NCBI GenBank assembly: GCA_937864365.1
Contig: CALMJT010000040.1
Span: 1-64,000, forward strand
Source: an uncultured Alteromonadales bacterium
Lineage (GTDB): Bacteria; Pseudomonadota; Gammaproteobacteria; Pseudomonadales; Cellvibrionaceae
Direction: 5' to 3'
DNA: 64,000 nucleotides
The notes under the pieces were generated by a model. That model had not been told where the DNA came from. It was given only the letters and a program-made list of their open reading frames with translations, and made no database searches. Shown in pieces: positions 9,651 to 20,165 of this stretch (the stretch's first letter is position 1; every line of letters starts with the position of its first letter). The translations under genes and the position numbers were made by a program.

Positions 9651-11024
9651 ATGAGTAAAGAATTAGAACGCAGTTTAAAAGTTAGAGATTCCCTAGCACT
9701 GGCATTCGGCTGCATGATCGGGTGGGGCTGGGTTGTATTAGTCAGCGAATGGATTGTAGTCGCCGGTAGCTTTGGCGCCATTGGTGGTTTTATTGCGGCG
9801 GGTTTAGTGCTTGCGGTGGTTGGTGTTTTATACGCCGAACTTGCCTCAGCAATGCCAGAAGCCGGTGGTGCGCAAAATTACGGTCAACGTGCTTTTGGGC
9901 CACTAATGGGTTTTGTGTGCAGCTGGGGGCTTATTTTAGGGTATGTATCAATCACCGTGTTTGAAGCCGTTGCTTTACCGCAGGTGGCCGAATACGTAGT
10001 TGGCAATTTAGATCATATCTTTTTATGGCAAATTGCTGGACACGACGTTTATCTAAGCTCCGCGGTGGTGGGTGCCATTGGTGCATTGGTATTTTGTTAT
10101 CTCAATGTGCGCGGTGTAAAAACCTCGGCTATTTTCCAAACACTGGTTACCGCCGTCATTGTTGTTGCCGGTATTTTATTGTTCACCGGTTCTTTTGTGA
10201 GCGGTAAAACCGAAAACCTCTCGCCAATGTTTGTGGGTTCCGTATTTACCAGCGTTGCTGCGGTTATGGTCATGGCGCCATTCTTGATGGGTGGGTTTGA
10301 TGTAATTCCCCAAGCGGCGGCTGAAATCGACTTACCTCCTAAGAGCATTGGTAAACTAATTATTGTTGCGGTTATTTTGGGTGTGGTTTGGTATTGCGGC
10401 GTTATTTTGTCGGTATCGTTATTGTTTGACGAAACCGGTTTAGTCGCGGCAAGTTTACCTGCGGTGGATGCCGCCGGAGTTGCTTGGGGTGAATGGGGCA
10501 AACAGGTTTTAATCTTAGGTGGTTTGGCCGGTATTTTAACCAGTTGGAATGGCTTTTTAATTGGTGGCAGCCGGGCGGTGTATGCACTGGCTAAAATGGG
10601 TGCTTTACCACAATTTTTTGCCAAAGTTAGCCCAAAATACCACACGCCTGTAAACGCTATTTATGTGATTTCGGCCATTGGTGTAATCGGTCCATTTTTT
10701 GGCAAACAATTACTGGTGTGGATTTCCAACGCCGGCAGTATGGGATTTGTCATTGCTTATATTGTGGTCGCTTTGTCGTTTTTAAAACTACGCTACAGCG
10801 AACCCGACATGCCCCGGCCATTTAAGGCCAGCTTTGGTAAGTTTTGGGGTATTGTAGGCGTTATAGGTACCTTTGGATTACTGCTACTTTATTTCCCGGG
10901 CAGTTCCGGTGCTCTTAAATGGCCGCACGAATGGGTTATTATTTTGTTGTGGTTTGGTTTTGGTTTTAGCGCTTATTTTTATCAATCGCTTAGTAATAAA
11001 TCGCTAGCCGTTAGTTATAAATAA
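9651..11024 (+). CDS. APC-superfamily amino acid permease
   Basis: LKVRDSLALAFGCMIGWGWVV...GGAQNYGQRAFGPLMGFVCSWGLILGYVS, about 12 TM segments. Confidence 0.9.
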   Translation: MSKELERSLKVRDSLALAFGCMIGWGWVVLVSEWIVVAGSFGAIGGFIAAGLVLAVVGVLYAELASAMPEAGGAQNYGQRAFGPLMGFVCSWGLILGYVSITVFEAVALPQVAEYVVGNLDHIFLWQIAGHDVYLSSAVVGAIGALVFCYLNVRGVKTSAIFQTLVTAVIVVAGILLFTGSFVSGKTENLSPMFVGSVFTSVAAVMVMAPFLMGGFDVIPQAAAEIDLPPKSIGKLIIVAVILGVVWYCGVILSVSLLFDETGLVAASLPAVDAAGVAWGEWGKQVLILGGLAGILTSWNGFLIGGSRAVYALAKMGALPQFFAKVSPKYHTPVNAIYVISAIGVIGPFFGKQLLVWISNAGSMGFVIAYIVVALSFLKLRYSEPDMPRPFKASFGKFWGIVGVIGTFGLLLLYFPGSSGALKWPHEWVIILLWFGFGFSAYFYQSLSNKSLAVSYK

Positions 11025-11319
11025 CACTTACACGTAAGTGAGTAGTAACAACTCTCTGGTTAACTGTTGCAGAAAGTATTGACTGAAGCGATGCTTTTAG
11101 AAAAAAACTCCATTGCCATAATTTTCTTGGCAATTTAGTTAGTAAGGTTATGAAACGTAAATGTATTTCTTACTGTTGATCTAATTGCAAATGAGTGAGT
11201 CAATAGTTTCTACAGATTTAACCAGAGCGCAAAAATCAGAGGCTTTTAGTAGATTTGCAATAATTCACTGTCTGCTAAAAATCCGTAATTTAGAAGTCCC
11301 ATTTTTCATGGAGTAATAC

Positions 11320-12657
11320 ATGACTTCGATTATTTATCCCATCACCAATCTTACCTCTATCGAGCAACTGGATATTACCCGTGGTGAAGGTGTTTACGTT
11401 TATGATCAAAATGGTAAACAATATCTAGAAGGCATGGCGGGTTTATGGTGCACCTCTTTGGGTTATGGTAACCAAGAGGTTATTGAAGCTGCCAAAGAAC
11501 AAATGTCTAACCTGAGTTTTGCGCATTTATTTGGTGGCAAAACCCATCCGGCTAGTCGTGAACTTGCCGATCGCCTACAAGCGATGGTTCCTGTTAAAAA
11601 TGCCAAGGTATTTTTTGGTAATTCCGGGTCAGACGCCAACGATTCACACATTAAAATTTTGCATTACTATTTTAATGCGATTGGTAAACCCAATAAGAAA
11701 AAAATCATAACTCGCGAAAGAGCCTATCACGGTGTTACGGTTGCTTCTGGCTCTTTAACCAGTCTTCCGGTAAACCTTGCTGAATTTGATGCGCCTTTGG
11801 ATGCACTCGGTATTTTACGCACCGATCACCCGCATTATTTTCGCGGTAAATTATCGCAAGAGAGCGAAGCCGCATTTGTCGATCGTATTGCGCAAAATTT
11901 AGAAGCATTAATTGATCGCGAAGGACCAGAAACCATTGCTGCCTTTATTGCTGAGCCTATTACTGGCGCTAGTGGCGTTATCGTTCCACCAGAATCTTAT
12001 TACCCTAAAATTCAACCCATTTTAGAGCGACACGGCATTTTATTCTGGGCCGATGAAGTGATTACGGGTTTTGGTCGTACCGGTAATGATTTTGGTTGCA
12101 CTACCATGAACATTAAAAACCCAGATTTAATGACCTTTGCTAAACAATTATCATCGGCGTATTTCCCAATCAGTGCCTCGGTAATTAACGGTGATTTTTA
12201 CGAAGCCATTGTAGAGCAATCCAATAAAGTTGGCGTTTTTGGTCACGGCTATACTTACACCGGCCATCCTGTGGGTTGTGCGGTGGCTAATAAAGTTTTA
12301 GAAATTTACGAGCGCGATAATATTTTTGCGAAAGCCGCCGAAACCGGTGAATATTTACAGCAACAATTACGTAAATTCGAAAGCTTTGCCAACGTCGGTG
12401 AAGTTAGAGGAAAAGGCCTACTAGCGGCAATAGAGTTTATTACCGCCGATCAACCAGGATCACAACCACCCGCAGGTGTTGCAGCATTCTGTGCAAAAAC
12501 CTGTGAAGAAAATGGTTTGATCGTAAGACCGGTTGCAGGAACCACTGTAGCGATTTGTCCGCCGTTAATTATTAGCAAAGCGCAAATCGATGAGTTGATT
12601 GAAAAGCTAGAACGTTCGCTTCATAAAACTCTAGAGTTTTCGGCTAAAGCTCAATAA
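11320..12657 (+). CDS. Class-III pyridoxal-phosphate aminotransferase (omega-transaminase-like)
   Basis: [57 protein letters not shown] (catalytic Lys), [14 protein letters not shown]. Confidence 0.93.
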   Translation: MTSIIYPITNLTSIEQLDITRGEGVYVYDQNGKQYLEGMAGLWCTSLGYGNQEVIEAAKEQMSNLSFAHLFGGKTHPASRELADRLQAMVPVKNAKVFFGNSGSDANDSHIKILHYYFNAIGKPNKKKIITRERAYHGVTVASGSLTSLPVNLAEFDAPLDALGILRTDHPHYFRGKLSQESEAAFVDRIAQNLEALIDREGPETIAAFIAEPITGASGVIVPPESYYPKIQPILERHGILFWADEVITGFGRTGNDFGCTTMNIKNPDLMTFAKQLSSAYFPISASVINGDFYEAIVEQSNKVGVFGHGYTYTGHPVGCAVANKVLEIYERDNIFAKAAETGEYLQQQLRKFESFANVGEVRGKGLLAAIEFITADQPGSQPPAGVAAFCAKTCEENGLIVRPVAGTTVAICPPLIISKAQIDELIEKLERSLHKTLEFSAKAQ

Positions 12658-12802
12658 AACTCAACCGTTAAAAATCTTTAACCCAGCGCTTGGCTTCTTT
12701 TTGGGGGAGCCAAGTTCTCGCCTCTTGATGTATTTTCTGCTTAATTCCCAGTGTTCAATTTTTATCTTGTTCAAATGCCCCAAGTCCTTATCGTTAAGAA
12801 AA

Positions 12803-12840
12803 CGCCCATTAAATTACGCACGAGTTAATCAGAAATTCTT
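12803..12840 (-). repeat. Possible decayed solo H1 fragment
   Basis: cgcccattaaattacgcacgagttaatcagaaattctt resembles tctgattaactcatccatgatttaat in reverse complement. Confidence 0.3.
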
Positions 12841-13078
12841 CAAAATGGTCTCAAACGAGCATTCCGAGTTGTTTGACGCGTAACTTATAGCGTTGTACAG
12901 ATTTCCCACAAATCGCCGCTGATTGTCTGTCAATGATGATCCTATGACTGTGCGAAAAAAATTGCCTGTAATTTATACACTTTGAGGTTGATCGATTCGA
13001 TTTCGTTTTGGTCTAGAGCCATAACTCTTTGCGTTTTGATTGAACAACAGTGAACCTAACACAGCGGAATTCATTACG

Positions 13079-14944
13079 ATGAAAACATTTAAAAAGCTGC
13101 TACTGACCAGTGCAGTGGCTGCCACTTCTTTGGCAATGATTGCCTGTTCCCCAAGCGAAGAGGCTTCTAAGCCTTCAGAGCAAGTTTCTGCCAGTGAATC
13201 AGCACCAGCAAGCACAAGCGAAAAAACTGAGCAAGAGAAGCTCATTTCCACCTTAGAGCAATTTTACGAAGAAGATCTAAAACGCTCGCCGTTATTCGCA
13301 TCTTACCGTGGTTCTAAAGAAGGCTATGGATTATGGAATGACATTTCGTTAGCGAAACAAGACGAAGAACATGAGCTGGACAAAACCCGCCTTGCGATTT
13401 TAGAAAAGTTTGATGCGTCACAATTAGATGATCAAAACAAAATCACCCTAGCCATTTCTAAAGCAGGTTTAGAGCGCAGCATTGCTCAATACGAATTCCG
13501 CGATAACGATTATGTTATGCAACAATTCCGTTCGTGGCACACAACGGTTCCTAGCTTGCTGATTAACATCCACCGTGTTAGCAACGAACAAGATTTAAAA
13601 GACTATCTATCGCGTCTTGAAAAAGTAGCGCCGTTGTTTGATCAAACCATCGATCTTATGCGTCATCAAGCCGATTTGGGAGTATATCCACCCCGTTGGA
13701 CTTACCCACAAATGATTGAAGCATCGAAAAATGTGATCACTGGTGTTCCCTTTGATGATAGCGAAACCGAAAATCCCATTTTTGCAGACTTCAGTAAAAA
13801 ACTTGCCAGCCTTGAGCTTACTGAAGAAGCATCCGATGCGTATTTAGCACAAGTGACAAAAATATTAAAAGAAGTCACCGCACCGGCCTACGAAAAATTA
13901 ATTGCCGAGCTTGAAGTTCAACAAGCCAAAGCGCCAGAAGGCGACGGTGTGTGGCGTTTGCCAAAAGGTGATGCTTATTACGCGCAACTTCTAAATTATT
14001 ACACCACCACCAATTTAAGTGCCGAAGAAATTCACCAACTGGGTTTGGATAACGTTAAACGCATTCATTCCGAAATGGAAGTCATTAAAGACAAAGTCGG
14101 CTTTAAAGGCTCTCTGCAAGATTTCTTTAAATTTATGCGTGAAGACTCACAGTTCTTCTATCCAGAAACCGACGAAGGTCGCGACCAATATTTGGCAAAA
14201 TCGGTCGAAATTATCGATACCATGCGCGACGCCTTACCCAATTATTTTGGTATTTTTCCGAAAGCAGAAATTAACGTAAAACGCGTTGAACCGTTTCGTG
14301 AAAAAAGCGCTGGTAAAGCCTTCTACCAAGGCCCGCCACCCGACGGCAGCCGTCCGGGTATTTATTACGTAAACCTTTATCGCATGGCCGATATGCCAAC
14401 GTACCAAATGGAAGCCTTGGCTTATCACGAAGGTATTCCGGGTCATCACATGCAACTTGCAATTACCGCCGAATTAGAAGGCATTCCTGAATTTCAGAAA
14501 ACTGCACGCTTTACCGCCTTTACCGAAGGTTGGGGTTTGTACAGTGAGTATTTAGGTAAAGAAATGGGCTTTTATCAAGACCCGTATTCTGACTTTGGTC
14601 GCCTTGCCATGGAATTATGGCGCGCTTGTCGATTGGTGGTAGATTCCGGTATTCACGCAAAACAGTGGAGTCGAGAACAAGCGATTCAATATTTGCAAGA
14701 CAACACACCTAACCCAGAAAACGACACCGTTAAAGCCATTGAGCGCTACATAGTTTATCCGGGCCAAGCAACCGCTTATCTTGTGGGTAAAATTAAAATA
14801 CTGGAATTGCGCGAATACGCCAAAGAACAACTTGGTGATAAGTTTGATATTAAAGCCTACCACGATCTAGTTTTAAAAGACGGCCCAATGCCGCTTTCAA
14901 TGTTAGAAGACAAGGTGAATGCTTGGATTGAAACAGTAAAATAA
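13079..14944 (+). CDS. DUF885-family lipoprotein, putative zinc metallopeptidase
   Basis: Lipobox signal MKTFKKLLLTSAVAATSLAMIACSP; EALAYHEGIPGHHMQ, FTEGWGLYSEYLGKEMG typical of DUF885; ATG 13079 gives the lipoprotein signal. Confidence 0.9.
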   Translation: MKTFKKLLLTSAVAATSLAMIACSPSEEASKPSEQVSASESAPASTSEKTEQEKLISTLEQFYEEDLKRSPLFASYRGSKEGYGLWNDISLAKQDEEHELDKTRLAILEKFDASQLDDQNKITLAISKAGLERSIAQYEFRDNDYVMQQFRSWHTTVPSLLINIHRVSNEQDLKDYLSRLEKVAPLFDQTIDLMRHQADLGVYPPRWTYPQMIEASKNVITGVPFDDSETENPIFADFSKKLASLELTEEASDAYLAQVTKILKEVTAPAYEKLIAELEVQQAKAPEGDGVWRLPKGDAYYAQLLNYYTTTNLSAEEIHQLGLDNVKRIHSEMEVIKDKVGFKGSLQDFFKFMREDSQFFYPETDEGRDQYLAKSVEIIDTMRDALPNYFGIFPKAEINVKRVEPFREKSAGKAFYQGPPPDGSRPGIYYVNLYRMADMPTYQMEALAYHEGIPGHHMQLAITAELEGIPEFQKTARFTAFTEGWGLYSEYLGKEMGFYQDPYSDFGRLAMELWRACRLVVDSGIHAKQWSREQAIQYLQDNTPNPENDTVKAIERYIVYPGQATAYLVGKIKILELREYAKEQLGDKFDIKAYHDLVLKDGPMPLSMLEDKVNAWIETVK

Positions 14945-15050
14945 ATTTTCGATAGCAAATATATAAAAACTCCACTTTATAAGAGTTTTTAATCGCACAA
15001 GGATGTGCAAGCAAGTTAAAAAACTCGAATTTCTTCGAGCTATTATATAT

Positions 15051-15095
15051 AGGAAGCTCTGATTAACTCATCCATGATTTAATCAGAGGTTCCTA
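15051..15095. repeat. Solo palindromic H1 mini-element of the repeat family
   Basis: aggaagctctgattaactcatccatgatttaatcagaggttccta between two convergent genes. Confidence 0.85.
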
Positions 15096-15166
15096 TAGAT
15101 CAAGCAGAGTTTTTTATCCCGAATCAACCCGTCATAAGCGTCTTTAAACAATATGTAATTGCCACG

Positions 15167-16078
15167 CTAAACAAAAGACACCGCATCTAGAGCAATGCCA
15201 GCAGCGGCCGTTCTATTATCAACATCCAATTTTTTAAAGATTTGCTCTAGGTGTTTGTTGATTGTTCTCGGTTTTATACCCAGAATGGTTGCAATATCCC
15301 AGTTGGATTTTCCCTTAGATAACCACAGTAATACTTCCGCTTCGCGTTGCGTAACAGGTAGCTTTTCAATCAGCCGTGCCAAGTCTAAATTATGGTTGTG
15401 GCCAGAAAGCCGAATTAAATGCTGAGAGCCAACCTGATTAAGGTAGGTAACACTAATCGTGGAATTTTCAAAACCGTCTAGCTGAACGGTTGCGGTTGGG
15501 TCTTTTTCCCAGGTTTTATTTAACGCTGTTTGTAAATGTGAAAAAAGTATTTGGGGCTCGTGCTCGTATTGATCGAGCTGTTGTTCGGCGCGATTGGTGG
15601 CCCAAATTATAAAACCCAATTTATCGATTGCGATAATCGATTGATCTGCCGAATCAAGAACAGCTTTAGCGCTGAGTTGTCTGCGGGCGTTATGTACATG
15701 AACTTTTAGTCGAGCAATAGCTTCTTGATTATTAATCGGTTTGGTAATGTAGTCTACGGCCCCCGATTCTAATCCGCGGATAATGTCTTCTGTTTTCGAT
15801 AAGCCCGTCATAAAGATAATCGGTAACGAAGGTTTTTTAGCAACAATTTGACGGCAGGTTTCAAAACCGTCTATTTCTGGCATTAGTGCATCAAGCAAAA
15901 CAATATCGGGGGTAATACGCTCGGTTATTTTAAGTGCTTGTTTACCGCCCAATGCGACCAGTACCGTCATGCCTTCGGAGTTCAACGCTTGATTTAACAT
16001 CCCTAACGAATCTGGTGAATCGTCGACAATAAGTACCGTAATGGGTTGATGCCCGTTGCTATTCATCGTTGTTTTCAA
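15167..16078 (-). CDS. LuxR-type response regulator (REC, PAS-like middle region, HTH_LuxR)
   Basis: VLIVDDSPDSLGMLNQAL, DIVLLDALMPEIDGFE, PIIFMTGLSK; C-terminal LPVTQREAEVLLWLSKGKSNWDIATILGIKPRTINKHLEQIFKKLDV. Confidence 0.92.
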   Translation of the reverse strand: MKTTMNSNGHQPITVLIVDDSPDSLGMLNQALNSEGMTVLVALGGKQALKITERITPDIVLLDALMPEIDGFETCRQIVAKKPSLPIIFMTGLSKTEDIIRGLESGAVDYITKPINNQEAIARLKVHVHNARRQLSAKAVLDSADQSIIAIDKLGFIIWATNRAEQQLDQYEHEPQILFSHLQTALNKTWEKDPTATVQLDGFENSTISVTYLNQVGSQHLIRLSGHNHNLDLARLIEKLPVTQREAEVLLWLSKGKSNWDIATILGIKPRTINKHLEQIFKKLDVDNRTAAAGIALDAVSFV

Positions 16079-16082
16079 CCTT

Positions 16083-19000
16083 TCAAGACTTGAGAATGTC
16101 TGTTGTGATAATTTCCAATTCTTCGAAGTTAAAATGTTTGGCGAAAGTACGCATCTTATTTAAGGTGTTTTGAGGTAATCCTTGAGAGCTTTCTAACTGG
16201 TCTAATTCAATCAATATTTCGTTTAAATTGCCGATTTGAGCGTTTTGTTGAATATTGCGTACGTTCTGTGTTGCGGTTTTTGTGGCCTGAGACTCCGATT
16301 TTTCTGATGCTTTTACAGTGTTATTGGGTGGTTTAATATCGTTATCATAAATCCATTGAATGTTTAAAAGATTCCGTATTTTTTCTAAAAGTGCGTCGAG
16401 TTGAATCGGCTTTTCTAAATAATCGTCATGCAGCTTTTGGCTGGAATTAACGTTGTAGAATCCACGAGCATTTGCAGAGACCATAATGATCGGCAATTTT
16501 TCAAAGTTGTCTCTGATATATTTCGCCAAATCCCAGCCGGATGCAGCACCCAGTTTTATATCCAGCAAAACTAAATCAATGTTATTGAGTAAGGTTATAG
16601 CAGATTTTATATTCTGCGCTTGCAATAAATTAAAATTTAATGGTGTTAACAGGCTAACCAAAAGTTGTCGGTGATCACTGTTGTCGTCGACTATCAGAAT
16701 ATTTTTTACCGGCCCAGAATAACCCACAATGGTTGCGTGTGGATTTTGTTCCTCAACTTGATCTTGTGTAGGTGCAGCTTGAAGTAATAAGGTAAAAGTC
16801 GAGCCAACACCTTCTGTGCTTTCAACCTCGATATCAGCACCCATCATGTCGGTCAGCTGTCGGCAAATAGCAAGACCTAATCCTGAGCCCGATATTTTCC
16901 GCTGCTCGGCCTCTTCTGCGCGCACAAACGGCAGAAAAATCGCTTTTAGTTGTTCTGAAGGAATGCCATAGCCGGTATCCCGGATTTTAAATTGAGCAAC
17001 GTGGTTTTTATAACTTACCGAAAAATAAATAGAGCCAACCTCGGTAAATTTTATCGCGTTTGATAACAAATTAATGAGTATTTGACGCAATCGCTTTTCG
17101 TCGACTTTAATAGTTTTGGGTAGATGTTCTGGGCAATGATAGTGAAATTCGAGATTTTTCGATTCGGCTTGCTGTTTGAACATTTTTACCAACTGATCCA
17201 GCATTAAATCGAGACGAACTTTGTCAGAATTTAAATTCAAACGTCCGGCCTCGATTTTAGAGATCTCCAACAATCCCTCGATCATTGTCGCCAGATGCTC
17301 TCCGTTACGATGCAAAATTGATAGCTTATCTTGGTGAGCCGCGGAAATTTCGTGATCTTTTTGTAAAAGCTGTGCATAACCTAAAATAACGTTTAACGGT
17401 GTACGCAGTTCGTGACTGAGCGCGGTGACATAATTACTTTTTGCAATGTTGGCTGAGTCCGCGACTCGGCGCGCTTTTTCTAATTCTTTTAACGTCATCT
17501 TGTGCGCCGACACCTCCTTGACCAGTTTTTCGGTTTGTAGATTAGTCTCCTGTAGTGCCATTTTTGAACTTTTATGAGCCAGTATAAATAACCAAACCAG
17601 CACGCCCAGCAATATTAAAATCAGTACAAAACTTGTTGTTAACGCTTGCTGCACGGCTAAATGTTCTATTGTGCCGTTGCCATAAATTGGAAAATAAGCA
17701 ATATAAAATATGCCCGCAGAAATGACCGAAATTATGGTGAATGCAAATATAAATTGCGCGGTTGGACCCAGAAAATAACGATACGCACTTTCGCCCAAAA
17801 TAGGTTTTAACAGAGCAGTTAATTGTGCAGAAAGATGAGCGTTGGGGCGGCATTTATCATTGCAACGTGTTTCAAGTACGCAGCATAACGAGCAGATAGT
17901 GGCGTTGTGAAATGGACAATGGCTAAGATCTTCGGGATCAAATTGATTGCTGCATAATGTACAAGTATCTTGCGTGTGAGGTTTAGTTAGTGGTTTTATT
18001 TCTATAGGCTGATTACAGTTTGTATTATGACAATCATCAGCCTCAACTAAGTAGTATTTGCTTTTCGTTGCAATGGCAATTAAAGGAACTGTAATAAACG
18101 GCATAAAAAAGGCGATAAATCCAGAAAATGCAGCGAGTTCATTACCCAATAAACCGGTGCTAGAAAAAACACCAAAAATAGAGGCGAGGGCGGTTGAGCC
18201 TACACCAACCGGATTTATGTCGTAAAGCTTGGAGCGTTTGAATTCAATGTGCTTAGGACTTAAACCCAAAGGCTTGTTAATCACCAAATCGGCAATAATA
18301 GAACCAAACCAAGCCAGTACAAAAACAGAATAATGATGCAATACAGTTTCAATCGCACGATAAACACCAAGCTCCATAAGCAATAATGCGATGGTGACAT
18401 TAAACACCAACCAAACAACACGGCCTGGATGGTGATGGGTTAATCGCGAGAAAAAGTTTGACCAAGCCAAAGATCCTGCGTAAGCATTGGCAACATTAAT
18501 TTTTATTTGGCAAATAATCACAAATAATGCCGCTATGATTAATGCCCATTGGGGTGATAAAGAAAAATGCTGAAATACGGTACTGTACATAATGGTTGGG
18601 TCGGATGCTTTATCAACCGAAAACCCCTGTTGCAGCAGTATAAATCCTAAAAGGGTACCTAAAATTAATTTAATAGCACCAAAAATTACCCAGCCCGGCC
18701 CGGCACTTAATATGGCAAGCCACCATTTTTTTTGATCTTTCTTGTTAATGTCGGAGTTAGAATTAGGCTCGGGCATAAATCGCAAAAAATCCACCTGTTC
18801 ACCGATTTGTGCCATGAGCGCAAATAACACCGCAGTGGCAGCGCCAAAAGCCATCCAATCAAAATTTTGGCTATTTACCGTCGAGTTAATACCGGGAAAA
18901 TTAAGCCATAAATCAAGGGTATTTTGTGGATGCTGCGCAATATAAATAATGGGCGCAATTTGCAGCAGCAACCACAACGGTTGAGTAACTAGCTGCATTC

Positions 19001-19541
19001 GGCTGATCATCGTGATGCCGTGGGTCACAAGGGGAATTACCACAACGGCACTGATTAAATATCCCAACCAGACCGGAATATGAAAGAGTAAATTGAGCGC
19101 ACCCGCCATAATGGTGGCTTCAAGCGCAAAAAATATAAAGGTAAAAGACGCGTAAGTTAACGACGATATTGTCGAGCCAATGTACCCAAATCCTGAGCCG
19201 CGCGTTAGCAGATCGATATCCACCGAGTATTTAGTGGCGTAGTAGCTAATGGGAATGCCGGATAAAAACAATAACGTACAAACGACAAAAATAGCCCATA
19301 AAGAGTGGTACACGCCGTAATTAATAGCGATAGTGGCGCCGAGTAGTTCTAGAACTAAAAACGAACTGGTTCCTAGGGCGGTATTCGCAATTCGAGAAAA
19401 CGACCACTGCCGCGCTCGTCGAGCAGTGTATCGCAGAGCAAAATCTTCTAAGGTTTCATTAGCCACCCATTGATTATATTGTCGATGGGGTTGAGCTTTT
19501 GACTTTGCGGTTTGGGATTGATCGTTAAATAGTATGTTCAC
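16083..19541 (-). CDS. NCS1-type transporter fused to a Cys-rich segment, histidine kinase and receiver domain
   Basis: N-terminal ~500 aa is NCS1-like (RARQWSFSRIANTALGTSSFLVLELLGATIAINYG); then CTLC/CPFH/CSLCC/CNDKC; then H-box LSHELRTPLNVILGYAQLL, HATPase GSGLGLAICRQLTDMMGADIEV, receiver ILIVDDNSDHRQLL. Confidence 0.9.
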   Translation of the reverse strand: MNILFNDQSQTAKSKAQPHRQYNQWVANETLEDFALRYTARRARQWSFSRIANTALGTSSFLVLELLGATIAINYGVYHSLWAIFVVCTLLFLSGIPISYYATKYSVDIDLLTRGSGFGYIGSTISSLTYASFTFIFFALEATIMAGALNLLFHIPVWLGYLISAVVVIPLVTHGITMISRMQLVTQPLWLLLQIAPIIYIAQHPQNTLDLWLNFPGINSTVNSQNFDWMAFGAATAVLFALMAQIGEQVDFLRFMPEPNSNSDINKKDQKKWWLAILSAGPGWVIFGAIKLILGTLLGFILLQQGFSVDKASDPTIMYSTVFQHFSLSPQWALIIAALFVIICQIKINVANAYAGSLAWSNFFSRLTHHHPGRVVWLVFNVTIALLLMELGVYRAIETVLHHYSVFVLAWFGSIIADLVINKPLGLSPKHIEFKRSKLYDINPVGVGSTALASIFGVFSSTGLLGNELAAFSGFIAFFMPFITVPLIAIATKSKYYLVEADDCHNTNCNQPIEIKPLTKPHTQDTCTLCSNQFDPEDLSHCPFHNATICSLCCVLETRCNDKCRPNAHLSAQLTALLKPILGESAYRYFLGPTAQFIFAFTIISVISAGIFYIAYFPIYGNGTIEHLAVQQALTTSFVLILILLGVLVWLFILAHKSSKMALQETNLQTEKLVKEVSAHKMTLKELEKARRVADSANIAKSNYVTALSHELRTPLNVILGYAQLLQKDHEISAAHQDKLSILHRNGEHLATMIEGLLEISKIEAGRLNLNSDKVRLDLMLDQLVKMFKQQAESKNLEFHYHCPEHLPKTIKVDEKRLRQILINLLSNAIKFTEVGSIYFSVSYKNHVAQFKIRDTGYGIPSEQLKAIFLPFVRAEEAEQRKISGSGLGLAICRQLTDMMGADIEVESTEGVGSTFTLLLQAAPTQDQVEEQNPHATIVGYSGPVKNILIVDDNSDHRQLLVSLLTPLNFNLLQAQNIKSAITLLNNIDLVLLDIKLGAASGWDLAKYIRDNFEKLPIIMVSANARGFYNVNSSQKLHDDYLEKPIQLDALLEKIRNLLNIQWIYDNDIKPPNNTVKASEKSESQATKTATQNVRNIQQNAQIGNLNEILIELDQLESSQGLPQNTLNKMRTFAKHFNFEELEIITTDILKS

Positions 19542-19631
19542 AGAATGCGTTTTTTGGGTATGCGTTTACAAGCTATTAACGTCGAGAAACCGTTAAGAGT
19601 TCTGCGTATATTATTGGTGACCTTTTTACCA

Positions 19632-19800
19632 CGGGAAATTTTGATTAACCCATTCATGATTTAATCAACAGTCAGAAATTGAAAAGGCGATGTTCAATAT
19701 CGTTACCATTTCATTCATCGACAATACTCAGTGTTGGCAACTCAGTGTTGGCAACTCATTGTTGGATTGCTGATACACTGGGTTAATCAGCGTCACCTTT
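19632..19800 (+). repeat. Divergent multi-hairpin repeat copy R4 with internal 14-bp tandem duplication
   Basis: gggaaattttgattaacccattcatgatttaatcaacagtcagaaattgaaaaggcgatg...actgggttaatcagcgtcacctttc; 14-bp units at 19726-19765. Confidence 0.7.
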
Positions 19801-20165
19801 CATAAATCAAAATTGCAAAAAACCACGAGTTGATCACATCCTAAAAATATTTGAATGTAAAAAAACAATGCGTTAGCGTGGTGCTGTTAGTTTTTATGTG
19901 ATCTCAATTTGTGCATTTATCTTATTTATTTTGCTTGTCAGTAGTTCAATGACTATTGGATGGCAATTATCTTGCCAGATATTTGGGCGTTTTTGGCTTG
20001 AAAAACGGCATTTTACGATTTTATCAATACGTCATTTTGCGCAGTATTTAGCGTCAATCACCGAATTCTTATCAATTACTCACCTTTGCATAATTGGCCC
20101 AGAACCAAGGTTATTTAAACAATCTTTGTCGCCAAGTTATTCATCTAAAGGGAGATATTGCTGTT

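Noticed and set aside
10097-10645. 182-aa minus-strand ORF inside the permease gene
   Set aside because: Antisense to a clear APC permease; translation rich in P/T/K typical of shadow ORFs.
11025-11040. Palindrome cacttacacgtaagtg after the permease gene
   Set aside because: Perfect 7-bp arms but no T-run and only one occurrence noticed; could be an operator or chance.
12689-12714. Hairpin cttggcttctttttgggggagccaag after the aminotransferase gene as a terminator
   Set aside because: Stem is plausible but no T-run follows, so not called as a terminator.
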